Positions 45,972-58,817 of a stretch of 64,000 bases of DNA are shown in pieces. The notes beneath the pieces were generated by a model. That model searched no databases and was not told where the DNA came from. It saw only the letters and a list, made by a program, of their open reading frames with translations. The DNA is taken from contig NZ_JAKRET010000008.1 of NCBI RefSeq assembly GCF_022664395.1, positions 124,001-188,000 on the forward strand. The letters run 5' to 3'. The stretch is from Sphingomonas lacusdianchii. Lineage in GTDB: Bacteria > Pseudomonadota > Alphaproteobacteria > Sphingomonadales > Sphingomonadaceae. A program made the translations under genes and the position numbers. How positions within the stretch are numbered: the stretch's first letter is position 1; every line of letters starts with the position of its first letter.

Positions 45972-46841
45972 TTAAGTGTTACGCCACCGCGCGAAGATCG
46001 CGGTCGGCAGGGTCAGCCCGCGCGTTTCCTCGCGCACGCCCAGTTCGCCGCACTCGACCGTGCCGCCCAGATCGCCGAGCGACTGGCGCAGCAATTCACC
46101 GATCGCCAGCGCCGACATCCGCACCGCGTACACCGTAAGGAACAGGAAGCGCGACTCGTTGTCGAGCAATTGCCGGCAATCGGCGATCAGGCCGGGCAGA
46201 TGCTCCTCCAGCTTCCACACTTCGCCATTGGGGCCACGCCCCCATTTCGGCGGATCGAGGATGATGCCGTCATAGCGCCGTCCACGCCGGACCTCACGCG
46301 CGACGAATTTCGCCGCATCCTCGACCAGCCAGCGGACCGGCTTGTCGGTCATGTCCGACAGCGCGGCATTGGCGCGCGCCTGTTCGACCGATTTCTTCGA
46401 CGCATCGACATGGACGACGCGTGCCCCCGCCGCCGCCAGCGCCAGCGATCCGACGCCGGTATAGCCGAACAGGTTCAAACATTCCGGGTCGCTTGCGCCG
46501 TCCAGCCGCCCGCGCATCCAGTCCCAGACCGGCGCCATGTCGGGGAAGAAGCCGAGATGCCGGAACGGCGTGTTGCTCGCCGAAAACCGCACCTCGCGCC
46601 ACGTCAGCGGCCAGTCGCGCGGGGGTTGCTTGAAGAACTGCCAGCGCCCCCCGCCATCCTCGTCCGATCCGGGCACGAATTCGCCATGCGCATCCCAATG
46701 GTCCAGCGCCGGCGCCCACATCGCCTGCGGTTCGGGCCGGATGAAGCGATACGGGCCATAGCGTTCGAGCTTGCGACCATGGCCACAATCGACCAGCCCG
46801 TAATCGCCCCAGGGTTCGCCGATAAGTGCGATCGGGTCCAT
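45972..46841 (-). CDS. Class I SAM-dependent rRNA methyltransferase-like protein (RlmI/YccW type)
   Basis: A 289-residue methyltransferase. The SAM region is LNLFGYTGVGSLALAAAGAR then VVHVDASKKSVEQARANA, and the catalytic-site motif is YDGIILDPPKWGRGPNGEVW. These resemble the C-terminal catalytic domain of 23S rRNA m5C methyltransferase RlmI, but the N-terminal PUA domain is absent, so the target is uncertain. The ATG at 46841 shares a base with the thrC stop (TAATG), so it is translationally coupled to thrC. Confidence 0.85.
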   Translation of the reverse strand: MDPIALIGEPWGDYGLVDCGHGRKLERYGPYRFIRPEPQAMWAPALDHWDAHGEFVPGSDEDGGGRWQFFKQPPRDWPLTWREVRFSASNTPFRHLGFFPDMAPVWDWMRGRLDGASDPECLNLFGYTGVGSLALAAAGARVVHVDASKKSVEQARANAALSDMTDKPVRWLVEDAAKFVAREVRRGRRYDGIILDPPKWGRGPNGEVWKLEEHLPGLIADCRQLLDNESRFLFLTVYAVRMSALAIGELLRQSLGDLGGTVECGELGVREETRGLTLPTAIFARWRNT

Positions 46842-48235
46842 TATGCGCGGGGCGTCGCCCGTTCGGCGATCCACGCGGTTACGGCGTCGAACGTCGCCGG
46901 GAGGGTGACATAGCGCTCCTCGCGATCGAACAGGTCGCCGACGCGCGGCGGCAGCGCGGCGCGGGTGCCGACCGCGCGTTCGACCGCTTCGGGGAATTTG
47001 GCCGGATGCGCGGTGGCCAGCGTCACCATCGGCGCGTCGATGCCGCTGTCGAGGGCGGCAGCCAGCGCGATCGCGGTATGCGGGTCGATCGTCTGCGCGG
47101 CATGATCGTACGCCCAGCGCATCGCCTGTGCCATGCGATCGCCATCGACGCGCGCGCTGACGAACAGCGACGCCGCGCCCTGCTGCTGCGCATTGGTCAG
47201 CCGCATCGCCCGGCTGGCTTCGAACCCGCGCATCTGCTCACCCAGCGCCACGCCGTCGCGCCCGCCAAGGTCATAGAGGAGCCGTTCGAAGTTCGAGCTG
47301 ACCTGGATATCCATCGACGGGGTCGCGGTCGGGGTGACCTGTGCGCTCGAATAATCGCCGTTGGTCAGCGCGCGGTGGAGGATGTCGTTGACGTTGGTCG
47401 CGACGATCAGCCTGGCGATCGGCAGCCCCATCTGCGCCGCGACGAAGCCCGCGAACACATCGCCAAAATTTCCGGTCGGCACCGAGAAGGCGATCGCCTT
47501 GTCCGGTCCGCCCAGCCGCACGGCGGCATAGAAATAATAGACGACCTGCGCCATCAACCGCGCCCAGTTGATCGAGTTCACCGCCGACAGGCGGAAACGG
47601 CCGGAGAAGGCGGCGTCGTTGAACATCGCCTTGACCAGCGCTTGCGCGGTATCGAAATCCCCTTCGATCGCGATGTTGTGGACGTTGGGCGACAGGACGG
47701 TCGTCATCTGCCGCCGCTGCACGTCGGAGACGCGGCCGGCGGGGTGCAGCATGAAGATGTCGATATGCTCGCGACCCGCCACCGCGTCGATCGCTGCCGA
47801 TCCGGTATCGCCACTGGTCGCGCCGATGATCGTCAGCCGCTCGGTCGTGCCGGTCAGGAAGCGTTCGAAGAACAGCCCGAGCAGTTGCAGCGCCACGTCC
47901 TTGAACGCCAGCGTGGGGCCGTGGAACAGTTCGAGCAGCCACTGGTCATGATCGATCTGCACCAGCGGGGTCACCGCCTTGTGGCTGAACCTGCCATAGG
48001 CGGCCTCGCACAGGTCGAGCAGCTCGGCCTCGCTCAGCGCGTCGCCGACGAACGGGGCCATGACCTTGGCGGCGGTCTCGGCATAGCTGAGCCCGGCCAG
48101 CGCGCTAATCTCTTCGCGCGTCAGGGTCGGCCATGCGTCGGGCAGATACAGGCCGCCATCGCTGGCCAAACCGGCCAGCGTCGCGCCGGCGAAGTCGAGA
48201 TCGGGCGCATGGCCCCTGGTGCTGACATACCGCAT
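46841..48235 (-). CDS. thrC: Threonine synthase
   Basis: PLP enzyme converting O-phosphohomoserine to threonine, 464 residues from ATG 48235 (MRYVSTRGHAPDLDFAGATL). The PLP lysine is in FHGPTLAFKDVALQLLG near residue 110; IIGATSGDTGSAAIDAV and SVPTGNFGDVFAGFVA are the cofactor phosphate and substrate loops. Length fits the longer, class II bacterial/yeast type. It lies right after SURF1 and the oxidase assembly genes, as in other sphingomonads, and overlaps the downstream methyltransferase. Confidence 0.96.
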   Translation of the reverse strand: MRYVSTRGHAPDLDFAGATLAGLASDGGLYLPDAWPTLTREEISALAGLSYAETAAKVMAPFVGDALSEAELLDLCEAAYGRFSHKAVTPLVQIDHDQWLLELFHGPTLAFKDVALQLLGLFFERFLTGTTERLTIIGATSGDTGSAAIDAVAGREHIDIFMLHPAGRVSDVQRRQMTTVLSPNVHNIAIEGDFDTAQALVKAMFNDAAFSGRFRLSAVNSINWARLMAQVVYYFYAAVRLGGPDKAIAFSVPTGNFGDVFAGFVAAQMGLPIARLIVATNVNDILHRALTNGDYSSAQVTPTATPSMDIQVSSNFERLLYDLGGRDGVALGEQMRGFEASRAMRLTNAQQQGAASLFVSARVDGDRMAQAMRWAYDHAAQTIDPHTAIALAAALDSGIDAPMVTLATAHPAKFPEAVERAVGTRAALPPRVGDLFDREERYVTLPATFDAVTAWIAERATPRA

Positions 48236-48245
48236 GGGCGTGCGG

Positions 48246-48854
48246 TTAGCGGCTGCGACGGCGAAGTGCCAGCAAGTATATGATGACCGCGGCCAAGGCG
48301 AAGGCGAACCATTGGATCGCATAGGCGAGGTGATTGTCGGGCAGGCTGGCAGGATCGGGGCGGTGGCTGGGTTTCAGACCGGGGGCGGGGGTGTCCGACA
48401 CGATCATCGGTGCGGGCGGCGTGACGCGACCGGTCATCCGGTCGAGCAAGGTCGGCCCGCCCGGTGCCTGGCTGAGCGTGCCTGCCACCGCGCCGCCGGC
48501 CCAGACCGGCCGTAGCTTCGGATCGGGTGCGACGCCGAGGTCGACCCGGAAGCGCTGGCCGTTCGGGCCGGTGCAGGCGGCAATGTGGCGATAGCCCGAA
48601 CTGCCGTCGACCGCGCGGCCGGCACCCATCGTCCAGTCGCCGACCCGTGCGCAATGGGCGGTGACGCGCGCGAACAACAGATCGTCGGTGATCCGCGTCG
48701 GCAGCGGTTGCACGGGCCGATCGAGATTGGCGCGGGCGTGCGCGATCAGCGCCGCCTTTTCCGCGCGGCGCTGCAACTGCCATACGCCCAGCGCGACCAT
48801 CGCCGCGACCGCCAGCAGCACGATCAGCGTCGGCAGGATCGGCATGCGTTTCAC
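48246..48854 (-). CDS. SURF1 family cytochrome oxidase assembly protein
   Basis: Inner-membrane assembly factor that helps insert heme a into subunit I. 202 residues with two membrane helices: TLIVLLAVAAMVALGVWQLQ at the start and the signature NHLAYAIQWFAFALAAVIIY at the end. The GVWQLQR and NHLxYAxQWF motifs define the family. Starts at GTG 48854, overlapping the DUF983 stop by four bases; an ATG three codons later is also possible. Confidence 0.92.
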   Translation of the reverse strand: MKRMPILPTLIVLLAVAAMVALGVWQLQRRAEKAALIAHARANLDRPVQPLPTRITDDLLFARVTAHCARVGDWTMGAGRAVDGSSGYRHIAACTGPNGQRFRVDLGVAPDPKLRPVWAGGAVAGTLSQAPGGPTLLDRMTGRVTPPAPMIVSDTPAPGLKPSHRPDPASLPDNHLAYAIQWFAFALAAVIIYLLALRRRSR

Positions 48855-49234
48855 GGGCGCGGGTCGATCCGACCTTCATGAGCGCCGCGCTTATATTCGA
48901 GCGCGATCAACATGCCCTTGGCGATGCGCAGGCTGCCGACCACGCCGACGATGGTCAGCGGTACCCAGAGCAGCACATGCAACCACCATGGCGGGCTGAC
49001 GGCAAGCTCCAGCCAGATGGCGAGGATGGTGATGATCGTGCCGATGCCGAGCGTCAGGAACGCCGCCGGGCCGTCGCCGACGTTGAACGCACCGAAGTCC
49101 AGTCCGCATGTCCGACAGCGATCGGCAAAGGCGACGGGACTGCGGAACAGGGTCGGCGCGGCGCAGCGCGGGCACAGGCCGCGCACGCCGCAATCGAAGG
49201 GCGCGGGACCCCCTGCGCCCGGTTGGTCGGACAT
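48851..49234 (-). CDS. DUF983 membrane protein with zinc ribbon
   Basis: A 127-residue protein found with cytochrome oxidase genes across alphaproteobacteria. A four-cysteine ribbon, LCPRCAAPTLFRSPVAFADR then CRTCG, is followed by two membrane helices, FLTLGIGTIITILAIWLELA and WWLHVLLWVPLTIVGVVGSL. The role is undefined; context suggests oxidase biogenesis. The ATG (49234) shares a base with the ctaE stop, and the end overlaps SURF1. Confidence 0.9.
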   Translation of the reverse strand: MSDQPGAGGPAPFDCGVRGLCPRCAAPTLFRSPVAFADRCRTCGLDFGAFNVGDGPAAFLTLGIGTIITILAIWLELAVSPPWWLHVLLWVPLTIVGVVGSLRIAKGMLIALEYKRGAHEGRIDPRP

Positions 49235-50151
49235 CAGCCGCCGTGGATCGGCGCGCCCCAGCCGCCCCATACATAGATGACGACGAACAGGAACAGCCAC
49301 ACCACGTCGACGAAGTGCCAATACCATGCGGCCGCTTCGAAGCCGAAATGCTGCTTCGGGGTGAAGTCGCCCTGATAGGCGCGGATCAGGTTGACCGCGA
49401 GGAAGATGGTGCCGACCAGCACGTGGAAGCCGTGGAACCCGGTCGCCATGTAAAAGGACGCGCCGTAGTTCAGGCCTTTGAACGGCATCGGCGCGTGGAT
49501 GTACTCATAGGCCTGGATGCAGGAGAACAGCGCGCCGAGGAGGACGGTCAGCCACAGCCCCTTCTTGACGCCGTCATTCTCCCCCACGCCGATCGCGCCC
49601 CACAGGCCCTTCAGCGCACCGCCGCGCTGGTTGTGGATCAGCGCATGGTGCGCCCAGGTGACGGTGGTGCCCGACAGCAGCAGGATGAAGGTGTTGAGGA
49701 GCGGCAGTTCAAAGGCGTTGAGCACTTCGAGGCCGGCGGGCGGCCATTGCGCGGCGACGGCGGTATTGCCCGCCTCGATCAGCGAGACGCCGTCCTCGTG
49801 ATTATACTGGATCGCGGCGGGGAAGAGAGAGAAGTCGAACCACGACCAGAACCAGCCGACGAAGAACATCACTTCGGAAGCGATGAACAGGATCATGCCG
49901 TAGCGCAGATGCAACTGCACCACCGGCGTATGGTCGCCCGCCTTCGATTCGCGGATCACATCGGCCCACCAGAAGCCCATGCAGGCCAGCGTCGCGATCA
50001 GGCCGGCGCCGAACACGAAGCCGCCAAGCGGCGCTTCGTTCAGATACATGACGCCGCCCGCCGCCATCATGAAGGCGGCCATCGAACTGGCAAGCGGCCA
50101 GATGCTGGGGGGCAGGATATGAAAATCGTGGTTCTTCGCGCCTGCCATCAT
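49234..50151 (-). CDS. ctaE: Cytochrome c oxidase subunit III
   Basis: Core subunit of the aa3-type oxidase, 305 residues, seven membrane helices. It starts MMAGAKNHDFHILPPSIWPL. Conserved parts are RYGMILFIASEVMFFVGWFW, SGTTVTWAHHALI, YMATGFHGFHVLVGTIFL and the end WYWHFVDVVWLFLFVVIYVW. Located after ctaG and before DUF983-SURF1, on the minus strand with the other cta genes. Confidence 0.97.
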   Translation of the reverse strand: MMAGAKNHDFHILPPSIWPLASSMAAFMMAAGGVMYLNEAPLGGFVFGAGLIATLACMGFWWADVIRESKAGDHTPVVQLHLRYGMILFIASEVMFFVGWFWSWFDFSLFPAAIQYNHEDGVSLIEAGNTAVAAQWPPAGLEVLNAFELPLLNTFILLLSGTTVTWAHHALIHNQRGGALKGLWGAIGVGENDGVKKGLWLTVLLGALFSCIQAYEYIHAPMPFKGLNYGASFYMATGFHGFHVLVGTIFLAVNLIRAYQGDFTPKQHFGFEAAAWYWHFVDVVWLFLFVVIYVWGGWGAPIHGG

Positions 50152-50200
50152 CCGTCCCTAAGCTGTTCGCGCCTTTTGCGGAGCGTGTTTGCGCGCGATC

Positions 50201-50734
50201 CTAGCTCTTCGTCGCGCCCGAATCCACCGGGTAAAATGTGTAGGATAGGGTGATCGCGCGAATGTCCTTCGCATCCGGGTCGTCGTGGATCTTGGGATCG
50301 ACGAAGAAGATGACCGGCATGCGCACCTTCTCGCCCGGTTGCAGCGTCTGCTGGGTGAAGCAGAAGCACTGGATCTTGGTAAAATATTTTCCCGCTTGGG
50401 ATGGCGTCACGTTGAAGGTCGCGGTGCCGGTGACCGGGCGACCCGACACGTTCTTAGCGGTGAAGAACGCCATGTCGCGCGCGCCGATATCGACGGTTTC
50501 GGAGGCGCGTTCGGGTCTGAACTCCCAGCCGAGCGCCGGATTGACGTTCGTGTCGAAGCGCACCACGACCCTGTCGCCGATGCCGCCGGGCGCCTGTTCC
50601 CCGCGCTGGGTGGTGCCGTTGAACCCGGTCACCTGACAGAACATGCGGTAGAGCGGCACGCTGGCAAAACCGACTCCGGTCATGCCGACCACACCCGCCA
50701 CCGCCAGCAACGCGACCCGCAGATTACGGGTCAT
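50201..50734 (-). CDS. ctaG: Cytochrome c oxidase assembly protein CtaG (Cox11)
   Basis: Membrane-anchored periplasmic copper chaperone that builds CuB of subunit I. 177 residues from ATG 50734 ([20 protein letters not shown]). The copper site CFCF lies in YFTKIQCFCFTQQTLQPGE, and the domain starts SVPLYRMFCQVTGFNGTTQ, with a third cysteine. All key residues are present. It overlaps the small CoxF-like gene upstream by four bases. Confidence 0.95.
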   Translation of the reverse strand: MTRNLRVALLAVAGVVGMTGVGFASVPLYRMFCQVTGFNGTTQRGEQAPGGIGDRVVVRFDTNVNPALGWEFRPERASETVDIGARDMAFFTAKNVSGRPVTGTATFNVTPSQAGKYFTKIQCFCFTQQTLQPGEKVRMPVIFFVDPKIHDDPDAKDIRAITLSYTFYPVDSGATKS

Positions 50735-50865
50735 GCGCCCATTCCCGCCTGAATCTTCACGATGGTGATCGCGAACAGCAGCACGACGAACCCGCCGAGC
50801 AACCATGCCATCACCTTCGCCCGTTCGCGCTGCCGCGCGCGGATGCGGTCGTCCTGTTCGCTCAT
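50731..50865 (-). CDS. Small CoxF-like oxidase-cluster membrane protein (44 aa)
   Basis: A short gene coupled on both sides: ATG 50865 overlaps the ctaB stop (ATGA) and its own TGA overlaps the ctaG ATG. The product starts [20 protein letters not shown], with a charged N-terminus followed by one membrane helix, [19 protein letters not shown]. Tiny single-pass proteins between ctaB and ctaG are usual in alphaproteobacteria (often called CoxF). Both 4-base overlaps and the hydrophobic pattern support it as real. Confidence 0.8.
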   Translation of the reverse strand: MSEQDDRIRARQRERAKVMAWLLGGFVVLLFAITIVKIQAGMGA

Positions 50866-51761
50866 GCCAACATCCACCGGTCGGCGACCAGCGCGCCGAA
50901 CATCGCAAAGAGATACAGGATCGAGAAGGCGAACAGCCGCTTTTCGGGCTTCATCTTGTCATCTTGTCCCGTCGAACGCAGCGCGACCTGTACCGCCAGC
51001 AACCCGAAGGTCGCGGTCAGCAGGCAGGCGGCGATGCCATAGATCGCACCGGTCAGCCCCAGCGGCCACGGCGCCACCGCGACCGCCGCCATGGGGATGG
51101 TGTACAACCCGATCTGCGTCCGCGTCGTCCGCTCGCCCGCCACCACCGGCAGCATCGGCACGCCGGCATTGGCGTAATCGGTTTTCACGAACAGCGCGAG
51201 CGCCCAGAAATGCGGCGGCGTCCACAGGAAGACGAGGCAGAACAGCAGGAACGGCAGCAGCGCGACGTCACCGGTCGCCGCCGCCCAGCCGATCAGCGGC
51301 GGAAACGCGCCCGCCGCCCCGCCGATGACGATGTTCTGCGGCGTCCGGCGCTTGAGCCACACGGTATAGACCAGCACGTAGAACAGGATCGATACGGTCA
51401 GGATCGCGGCGGCGGCGAGGTTCACCGCCAGCCCCATCAGCACGACCGAAAAGATCGACAGGCCGACACCGAAATGCAGCGCCGATTGCCGGTCCATGCG
51501 GCCGGCGGGGAGCGGACGACCCTGGGTCCGCTTCATCTTGGCGTCGAGGTCGGCCTCATACCATTGGTTGAGCGCGCCCGCCGCACCCGCGCCGAGGGCG
51601 ATGCACAGCACGGCGGTGAAGCCGATCACCGGATGGATCGCGACCGGCGCGGCGAGCATGCCGCACAGCCCGGTAAAGACGACCAGCGTCATCACCCGCG
51701 GCTTGGTAAGGGCAAGGAAATCGCGCCACTCGGCGGGCAGGGTGATCGTCTGCGCGGTCAT
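50862..51761 (-). CDS. ctaB: Protoheme IX farnesyltransferase
   Basis: UbiA-family prenyltransferase making heme O from heme b, for the oxidase. 299 residues from ATG 51761 ([20 protein letters not shown]), eight to nine membrane helices. The Mg-diphosphate motif is [20 protein letters not shown], followed by PLP; the second is [19 protein letters not shown]. Its end overlaps the CoxF-like gene. It begins 59 bases after the DUF1501 stop, so its message may come from that unit. Confidence 0.95.
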   Translation of the reverse strand: MTAQTITLPAEWRDFLALTKPRVMTLVVFTGLCGMLAAPVAIHPVIGFTAVLCIALGAGAAGALNQWYEADLDAKMKRTQGRPLPAGRMDRQSALHFGVGLSIFSVVLMGLAVNLAAAAILTVSILFYVLVYTVWLKRRTPQNIVIGGAAGAFPPLIGWAAATGDVALLPFLLFCLVFLWTPPHFWALALFVKTDYANAGVPMLPVVAGERTTRTQIGLYTIPMAAVAVAPWPLGLTGAIYGIAACLLTATFGLLAVQVALRSTGQDDKMKPEKRLFAFSILYLFAMFGALVADRWMLA

Positions 51762-51820
51762 CGCCGCCCTATATCGGGTTGTGGGGGCGGGGGAAAGCGT
51801 TGCGGCAGTCCCCCGACCGA

Positions 51821-53212
51821 TCACACGAACCCCTGTCCCCAGCTCGATTTGTCGTAATTGCCGATATTGGGCAGCACGTTCGACATGTCGCCGTCGGACA
51901 CGCCGAACCAGCGCGCCAGTGTCGAGGCATATTGGTCGACCGACATGGTCGGGATCAGGCGGCCTTGCCTCACATCGTCGGGCGTGTTGGTGCCGACCAG
52001 CGGCGCGGTGCCGTAGAGCCGCTTGCCGTTGACCGCCCCGCCCATGACGAAGTGCATCGATCCCCAGCCATGGTCGCAACCATTGCCGTTCGACGGCAGC
52101 GTCCGGCCGAAATCCGATCCGGTAAAGGTCGTGACCTTGTCCGCCACGCCCAGCGCCACCGTCGTGTCGTGGAAGGCGCGCATCGCCTCCGACAATTTGG
52201 TCAGCAGCCGCGGCTGGTTCCCCGCAAGATTGTCGTGCAGGTCGAACCCGCCCATCGACACGAAGAAGACCTGCCGTTTCGTGCCCAGATCGCCCGAGAT
52301 GGCGATCATCCGCGCGACCATGCGCAGCTGGTCGGCAAGGCCGTTGTCGGAGGGAAAAAGCGGGAAATTCGATTCTGGTACGCCGGCCAGGCTGTTGGCC
52401 AGTTGTGCCTGCGTCTCCATTGCCCGTTTGTTGATCCGCGCATATTCGGTGCCGAACATGTGCGGATTGGTCTCGGTCATCATCTGACGCAACGTCTGGG
52501 CCGCAACGCTCGACCCGTAGAGCGACGTTGCGTTACGCAGCAGCGGGACCGGACCACCGGTGCCGACATTGTACTGAATCGCATTGCGGCCCGACAGGAA
52601 GACGGCGTTGCCCGATGCGTTGATGCAGGTGGTCGCCGCGGTGCCGTTGCCCGACTGGAACAGATCGCCGATCCGCCCGCCCCAGCCCGAACCGGCGCCT
52701 TCGGGGCTCGAAGCCTGGAAGAAGCTTTGCTGGTCGTTGTGGCTGAACAGCTTGGGCGGCAGGCGTACCGACTTGTTCTGATATTGCGCCTTGGTCGTCG
52801 GCTGGATCAGCGTGCCGACGTTCATCGCCACCGCCAGCCGCCCGGCATCGAACAGCGGGCTGAGCGGCGCCATTGCCGGGGCCAGCGCATAGGCGCGCCC
52901 GCCCAGGTCCGCGGTCGGCAGCAGGACGGTCGGCGCCAGCGCTTCGCGCGAGAAGGCGAGCGAACTGCGCAGCGACGTATATTTGGCGTGGCTGGTCGGA
53001 TCATAGGGGACCAGCGTGTTGAAATGGTCGTTGCCGCCGGCAAGGAAGATGCACACCAGCGCCTTGTAGTCGCTGGCGGTGGCCGCTGCCGCCTCACCGA
53101 TCGCGCCGAGGCTGGTGACGAACGGGGCCGCGACTCCCGCCACCCCGAACAAGGCGGAGCGTTGCAGGAACGCGCGGCGGGAAACGTCGGTCAGGATGGT
53201 TGGAGCGTTCAT
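51821..53212 (-). CDS. DUF1501 family exported protein
   Basis: A 463-residue protein of the DUF1501 family (alkaline phosphatase/sulfatase-like fold), function unknown. Twin-arginine-like start: [20 protein letters not shown]. Family features are [20 protein letters not shown] near residue 52, [20 protein letters not shown] near residue 290 and a late [20 protein letters not shown] followed by [12 protein letters not shown], with Asp/His residues that could bind metal. Its ATG overlaps the DUF1800 stop (ATGA). The two families are nearly always paired; here the pair lies inside the cytochrome oxidase gene order. Confidence 0.9.
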   Translation of the reverse strand: MNAPTILTDVSRRAFLQRSALFGVAGVAAPFVTSLGAIGEAAAATASDYKALVCIFLAGGNDHFNTLVPYDPTSHAKYTSLRSSLAFSREALAPTVLLPTADLGGRAYALAPAMAPLSPLFDAGRLAVAMNVGTLIQPTTKAQYQNKSVRLPPKLFSHNDQQSFFQASSPEGAGSGWGGRIGDLFQSGNGTAATTCINASGNAVFLSGRNAIQYNVGTGGPVPLLRNATSLYGSSVAAQTLRQMMTETNPHMFGTEYARINKRAMETQAQLANSLAGVPESNFPLFPSDNGLADQLRMVARMIAISGDLGTKRQVFFVSMGGFDLHDNLAGNQPRLLTKLSEAMRAFHDTTVALGVADKVTTFTGSDFGRTLPSNGNGCDHGWGSMHFVMGGAVNGKRLYGTAPLVGTNTPDDVRQGRLIPTMSVDQYASTLARWFGVSDGDMSNVLPNIGNYDKSSWGQGFV

Positions 53213-54975
53213 TTGAGCACCAGATAATCGGGCGACGCGAGGGTCAGCAGGATCGCGACCCCGGTTCGGTTGAGCGTGGCGTTGTTCGCGGTCAGCGGGA
53301 TGCTGTCGACGGCGGTGCGGATCGTGGCGACGGTCGATGCGCGCAATTGCCCGGCGGCGAGGATCAGATTGACCTCGTCGACCAGCTCCGCGCTGTCCGA
53401 TGCCAGCGCCATCATCGGAGCATAATCCGCCTTGGTATCGCCGGTGCCGCCACCGACCAGCGACTGCATATAGTTGATATAGGCGATGTTGGTCTGTTCG
53501 CTGGCCATCAGGAATTCGGGCGCGGTCAGGCCGGCCTGTACCAGCGGCGTTCCCGGGGGGCTGAAGCCCGGACGGACGAAGCCGAACACGCTCGACGCCC
53601 GGCCGATGCCCTGGCCCAGCCGGGTGGTGGTGCTGGTCGTGTCGCCGATCGCCCATGCGTCGCTGGGCGAGGTCACGCCGAATGCGCGCGCCCAGTTGGT
53701 CAGGCGCAGCACCGGTTCGCGCAGGCGGCCGGCGGTGGGGCTGGCCAGCGCCGCGGCCTCGTCGCGTGCTTCGGGGTCGAGCAGGACCGCGCGGATGATC
53801 GCCTTCATGTCGCCGCGCACGCCGCTGCCGTTATTGGCGAAGGCGGCGGCGACGCGCCCGACATAGGCCGGGCTGGGGTTGGAGGTGACCATCCGCTGGA
53901 TCAGCTGCTTCGACACGAACGGCGCGATGTTCGGATGGCGGAAGATGATGTCGAGCGCGGCGTCGACCGCTGCCCAGCCGCCGCCCGACACCGTCCCGCC
54001 GAGGAAGGTCGCCGATCCGGTTTCGTTGTTGGCGTCGTTCAGGATCAGCGGCTGGCGCATCCGGTCGGCCGTCGTCCGGTCGCTGGTCGCCAGTTGCAGC
54101 CCGGTGAACACCCGCGCCAGTTGCGACACGTCGTCGAGCGTATAGGTTTCCAGCACCTGTCCGTTCGACGTGCGCACGGTGCCGTCCTGTTCGAGCTGGC
54201 TTACCCCCAGCGTGAAGAGTTGCATCAGCTCGCGCGCGAAGTTTTCGTCGGGCAGGCTGCCGGTCGACGGATTGGCCTTCTTGCTGTTCACGAACGTCAG
54301 GAACACGCCCATCGTCGCATTGCGCGCGATCGCGCCGAGCAGGTCGCGGTAATTGCCGAAGGCGTTGTCGGCCAGAATGTCGGTATAGGCCGCCATCGAC
54401 AGGGCGCGCCAGTCGATGGTCAGCGCGTTCATGCCGACGACCAGATAGTCGAGCAGCGCGACCGTGACCCGCTGCCGCAATGCATCGGGACCGGCGATGA
54501 CCTGTCGCCAGACGCTGGCATCGTATCCGCTCTGGACGTTGACCTTGTTCGACTCGGCATAGCCGTTGGCGACCATCCAGTCCCAGTGGCCGGTCTGGCG
54601 CGGGATCGCGAACTGCGCCTCGATCCATCCGGCGATGCCGGTGTTCAGCACCGAATCGATGCCGGTGCGGGTCGCGCCCATCGTCGCCTGGGCAAGGAAG
54701 CGGCTGGCGCTGCGGGCGTTCAATGCCGCGACCGTCGGCGTCGGGCTGGGGGTCGGCGTCGGTGTCGGGGTCGGGTTGGGTCCGGCGACGGTAACCGTGC
54801 CAGGACCGGTGCCGCCGCCCGAATCGCACGCCGCCAGCAGCGCGGCGGCGGCGATGACGCCGTGTCTCGCGGCAAGTCCCGTGGCCGGCACCGCATCGAC
54901 GGGCAAGGCCTGCACCGTCTGTTCCGAAATCCGTGTCCGATCAGCAGTGTCGATGATCGTTTCGTCGCCCAACAT
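53209..54975 (-). CDS. DUF1800 family protein
   Basis: A 588-residue protein of unknown function. The N-terminus has a hydrophobic stretch ending AAALLAACDSGGG, which could be a lipobox (LAAC) far from the start, so the true start may be later, near VIAAAALLAAC. A Thr-Pro repeat linker (NPTPTPTPTPSPTP) follows. The DUF1800 domain starts ASRFLAQATMGATRTGIDSV and includes LPDENFARELMQLFTLGVSQ, DVSQLARVFTGLQL, FVSKQLIQRMVTSNPSPAYV and REPVLRLTNWARAFG. Probably translocated with DUF1501. It starts downstream of the ctaD terminator. Confidence 0.88.
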   Translation of the reverse strand: MLGDETIIDTADRTRISEQTVQALPVDAVPATGLAARHGVIAAAALLAACDSGGGTGPGTVTVAGPNPTPTPTPTPSPTPTVAALNARSASRFLAQATMGATRTGIDSVLNTGIAGWIEAQFAIPRQTGHWDWMVANGYAESNKVNVQSGYDASVWRQVIAGPDALRQRVTVALLDYLVVGMNALTIDWRALSMAAYTDILADNAFGNYRDLLGAIARNATMGVFLTFVNSKKANPSTGSLPDENFARELMQLFTLGVSQLEQDGTVRTSNGQVLETYTLDDVSQLARVFTGLQLATSDRTTADRMRQPLILNDANNETGSATFLGGTVSGGGWAAVDAALDIIFRHPNIAPFVSKQLIQRMVTSNPSPAYVGRVAAAFANNGSGVRGDMKAIIRAVLLDPEARDEAAALASPTAGRLREPVLRLTNWARAFGVTSPSDAWAIGDTTSTTTRLGQGIGRASSVFGFVRPGFSPPGTPLVQAGLTAPEFLMASEQTNIAYINYMQSLVGGGTGDTKADYAPMMALASDSAELVDEVNLILAAGQLRASTVATIRTAVDSIPLTANNATLNRTGVAILLTLASPDYLVLK

Positions 54976-55117
54976 GGCAATCCCCCGTACGCTGACGCCG
55001 GGGATAAAGACCTATGGTTGGGGAATGTTTAACGTACGGATTTTTAAGCTGAAACATGGTTAACCGAAGGTTTCGAGGGACGGTTTCGAACTCGTACCGA
55101 TCCTTGCAGAACCGCGT

Positions 55118-55149
55118 AAAAAAACGCCCCGGATCGCTCCGGGGCGTTT
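55118..55149 (-). terminator. Rho-independent terminator after ctaD
   Basis: A 12-bp stem, AAACGCCCCGGA (55122-55133) and TCCGGGGCGTTT (55138-55149), with loop TCGC. On the minus strand it is followed by a T run (plus-strand A run at 55118-55124). It ends ctaC-ctaD before the DUF1800 gene. Confidence 0.92.
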
Positions 55150-55175
55150 GTGTTTTTTTCTCGGCGGCGTCCCGG

Positions 55176-58047
<2,872 letters not shown>

Positions 58048-58138
58048 CGTGTATCGTCACCCCGTTATCTGGCACGCGGCACGCTTCTAGATTGGCGTGG
58101 TCGCGTCGCGCGGGCGTTTGGAAACCCTAACCCATCGG

Positions 58139-58167
58139 GCTATACGCGGCATGTCGTCCGGCCTCAA
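58139..58167 (-). promoter_or_regulatory. Possible promoter for ctaC-ctaD
   Basis: On the minus strand, TTGAGG (58167-58162) and TATAGC (58144-58139) are separated by 17 bases, about 90 bases before the ctaC ATG. The hexamers match sigma-70 only moderately. Confidence 0.35.
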
Positions 58168-58235
58168 GCGATGGTTGCGAACGCACCCCGGGCGGCAGTA
58201 GAGGGCGCGCGACGGCAATGGGCGGGATGACAGCC

Positions 58236-58817
58236 ATGAACGACGACGCGATCCTCGACGAATTCCGGCAGGCGGAAGCGCTGCTGGAGGGGCATTTCAT
58301 CCTGTCGTCGGGACTGCGCTCGTCACGCTATCTGCAATGCGCGCGCGTGCTGATGGATCCGCGCCGTGCGGCACGGCTGTGCGACGAACTTGCCAGCCGC
58401 CTGCCGGACGAGGTGCGCGAATCGATCGAGGTGGTTATTTCGCCGGCGATGGGCGGGGTGATCGTCGGGCATGAGATGGGGCGGTCGCTGGGCGTGTCCG
58501 CAATGTTCCTCGAACGGCCGACCGGTACGTTCGAACTGCGGCGCGGCTTCCGCATCGATGCCGGCACCCGCGTGCTGATGATGGAGGATGTGGTCACCAC
58601 CGGTCTGTCGTCGCGCGAGGCAATCGCCGCGATCGGCGCGGCGGGGGGGAAGGTCGTGGCGGCGGCGTCGCTGGTCGACCGGTCGAACGGTTCCGCCGAT
58701 CTGGGCGTGCCCTTCTTCCCGCTGATCCGCCTCGACGTGCCGAGCTACCAGCCCGACGCGCTGCCCGCCGAACTGGCGGCGATCCCGGCGATCAAGCCCG
58801 GGAGCCGCGCGGCATGA
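58236..58817 (+). CDS. pyrE: Orotate phosphoribosyltransferase
   Basis: Joins orotate and PRPP to make OMP in pyrimidine synthesis. 193 residues from ATG 58236 ([20 protein letters not shown]); in-frame ATGs at 58218 and 58227 are alternatives. The PRPP-binding motif is [18 protein letters not shown], and [15 protein letters not shown] and [14 protein letters not shown] are also typical. The stop overlaps pdxJ by four bases (ATGA). First gene of pyrE-pdxJ-acpS-lepB, an order seen in other alphaproteobacteria. Confidence 0.95.
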   Translation: MNDDAILDEFRQAEALLEGHFILSSGLRSSRYLQCARVLMDPRRAARLCDELASRLPDEVRESIEVVISPAMGGVIVGHEMGRSLGVSAMFLERPTGTFELRRGFRIDAGTRVLMMEDVVTTGLSSREAIAAIGAAGGKVVAAASLVDRSNGSADLGVPFFPLIRLDVPSYQPDALPAELAAIPAIKPGSRAA

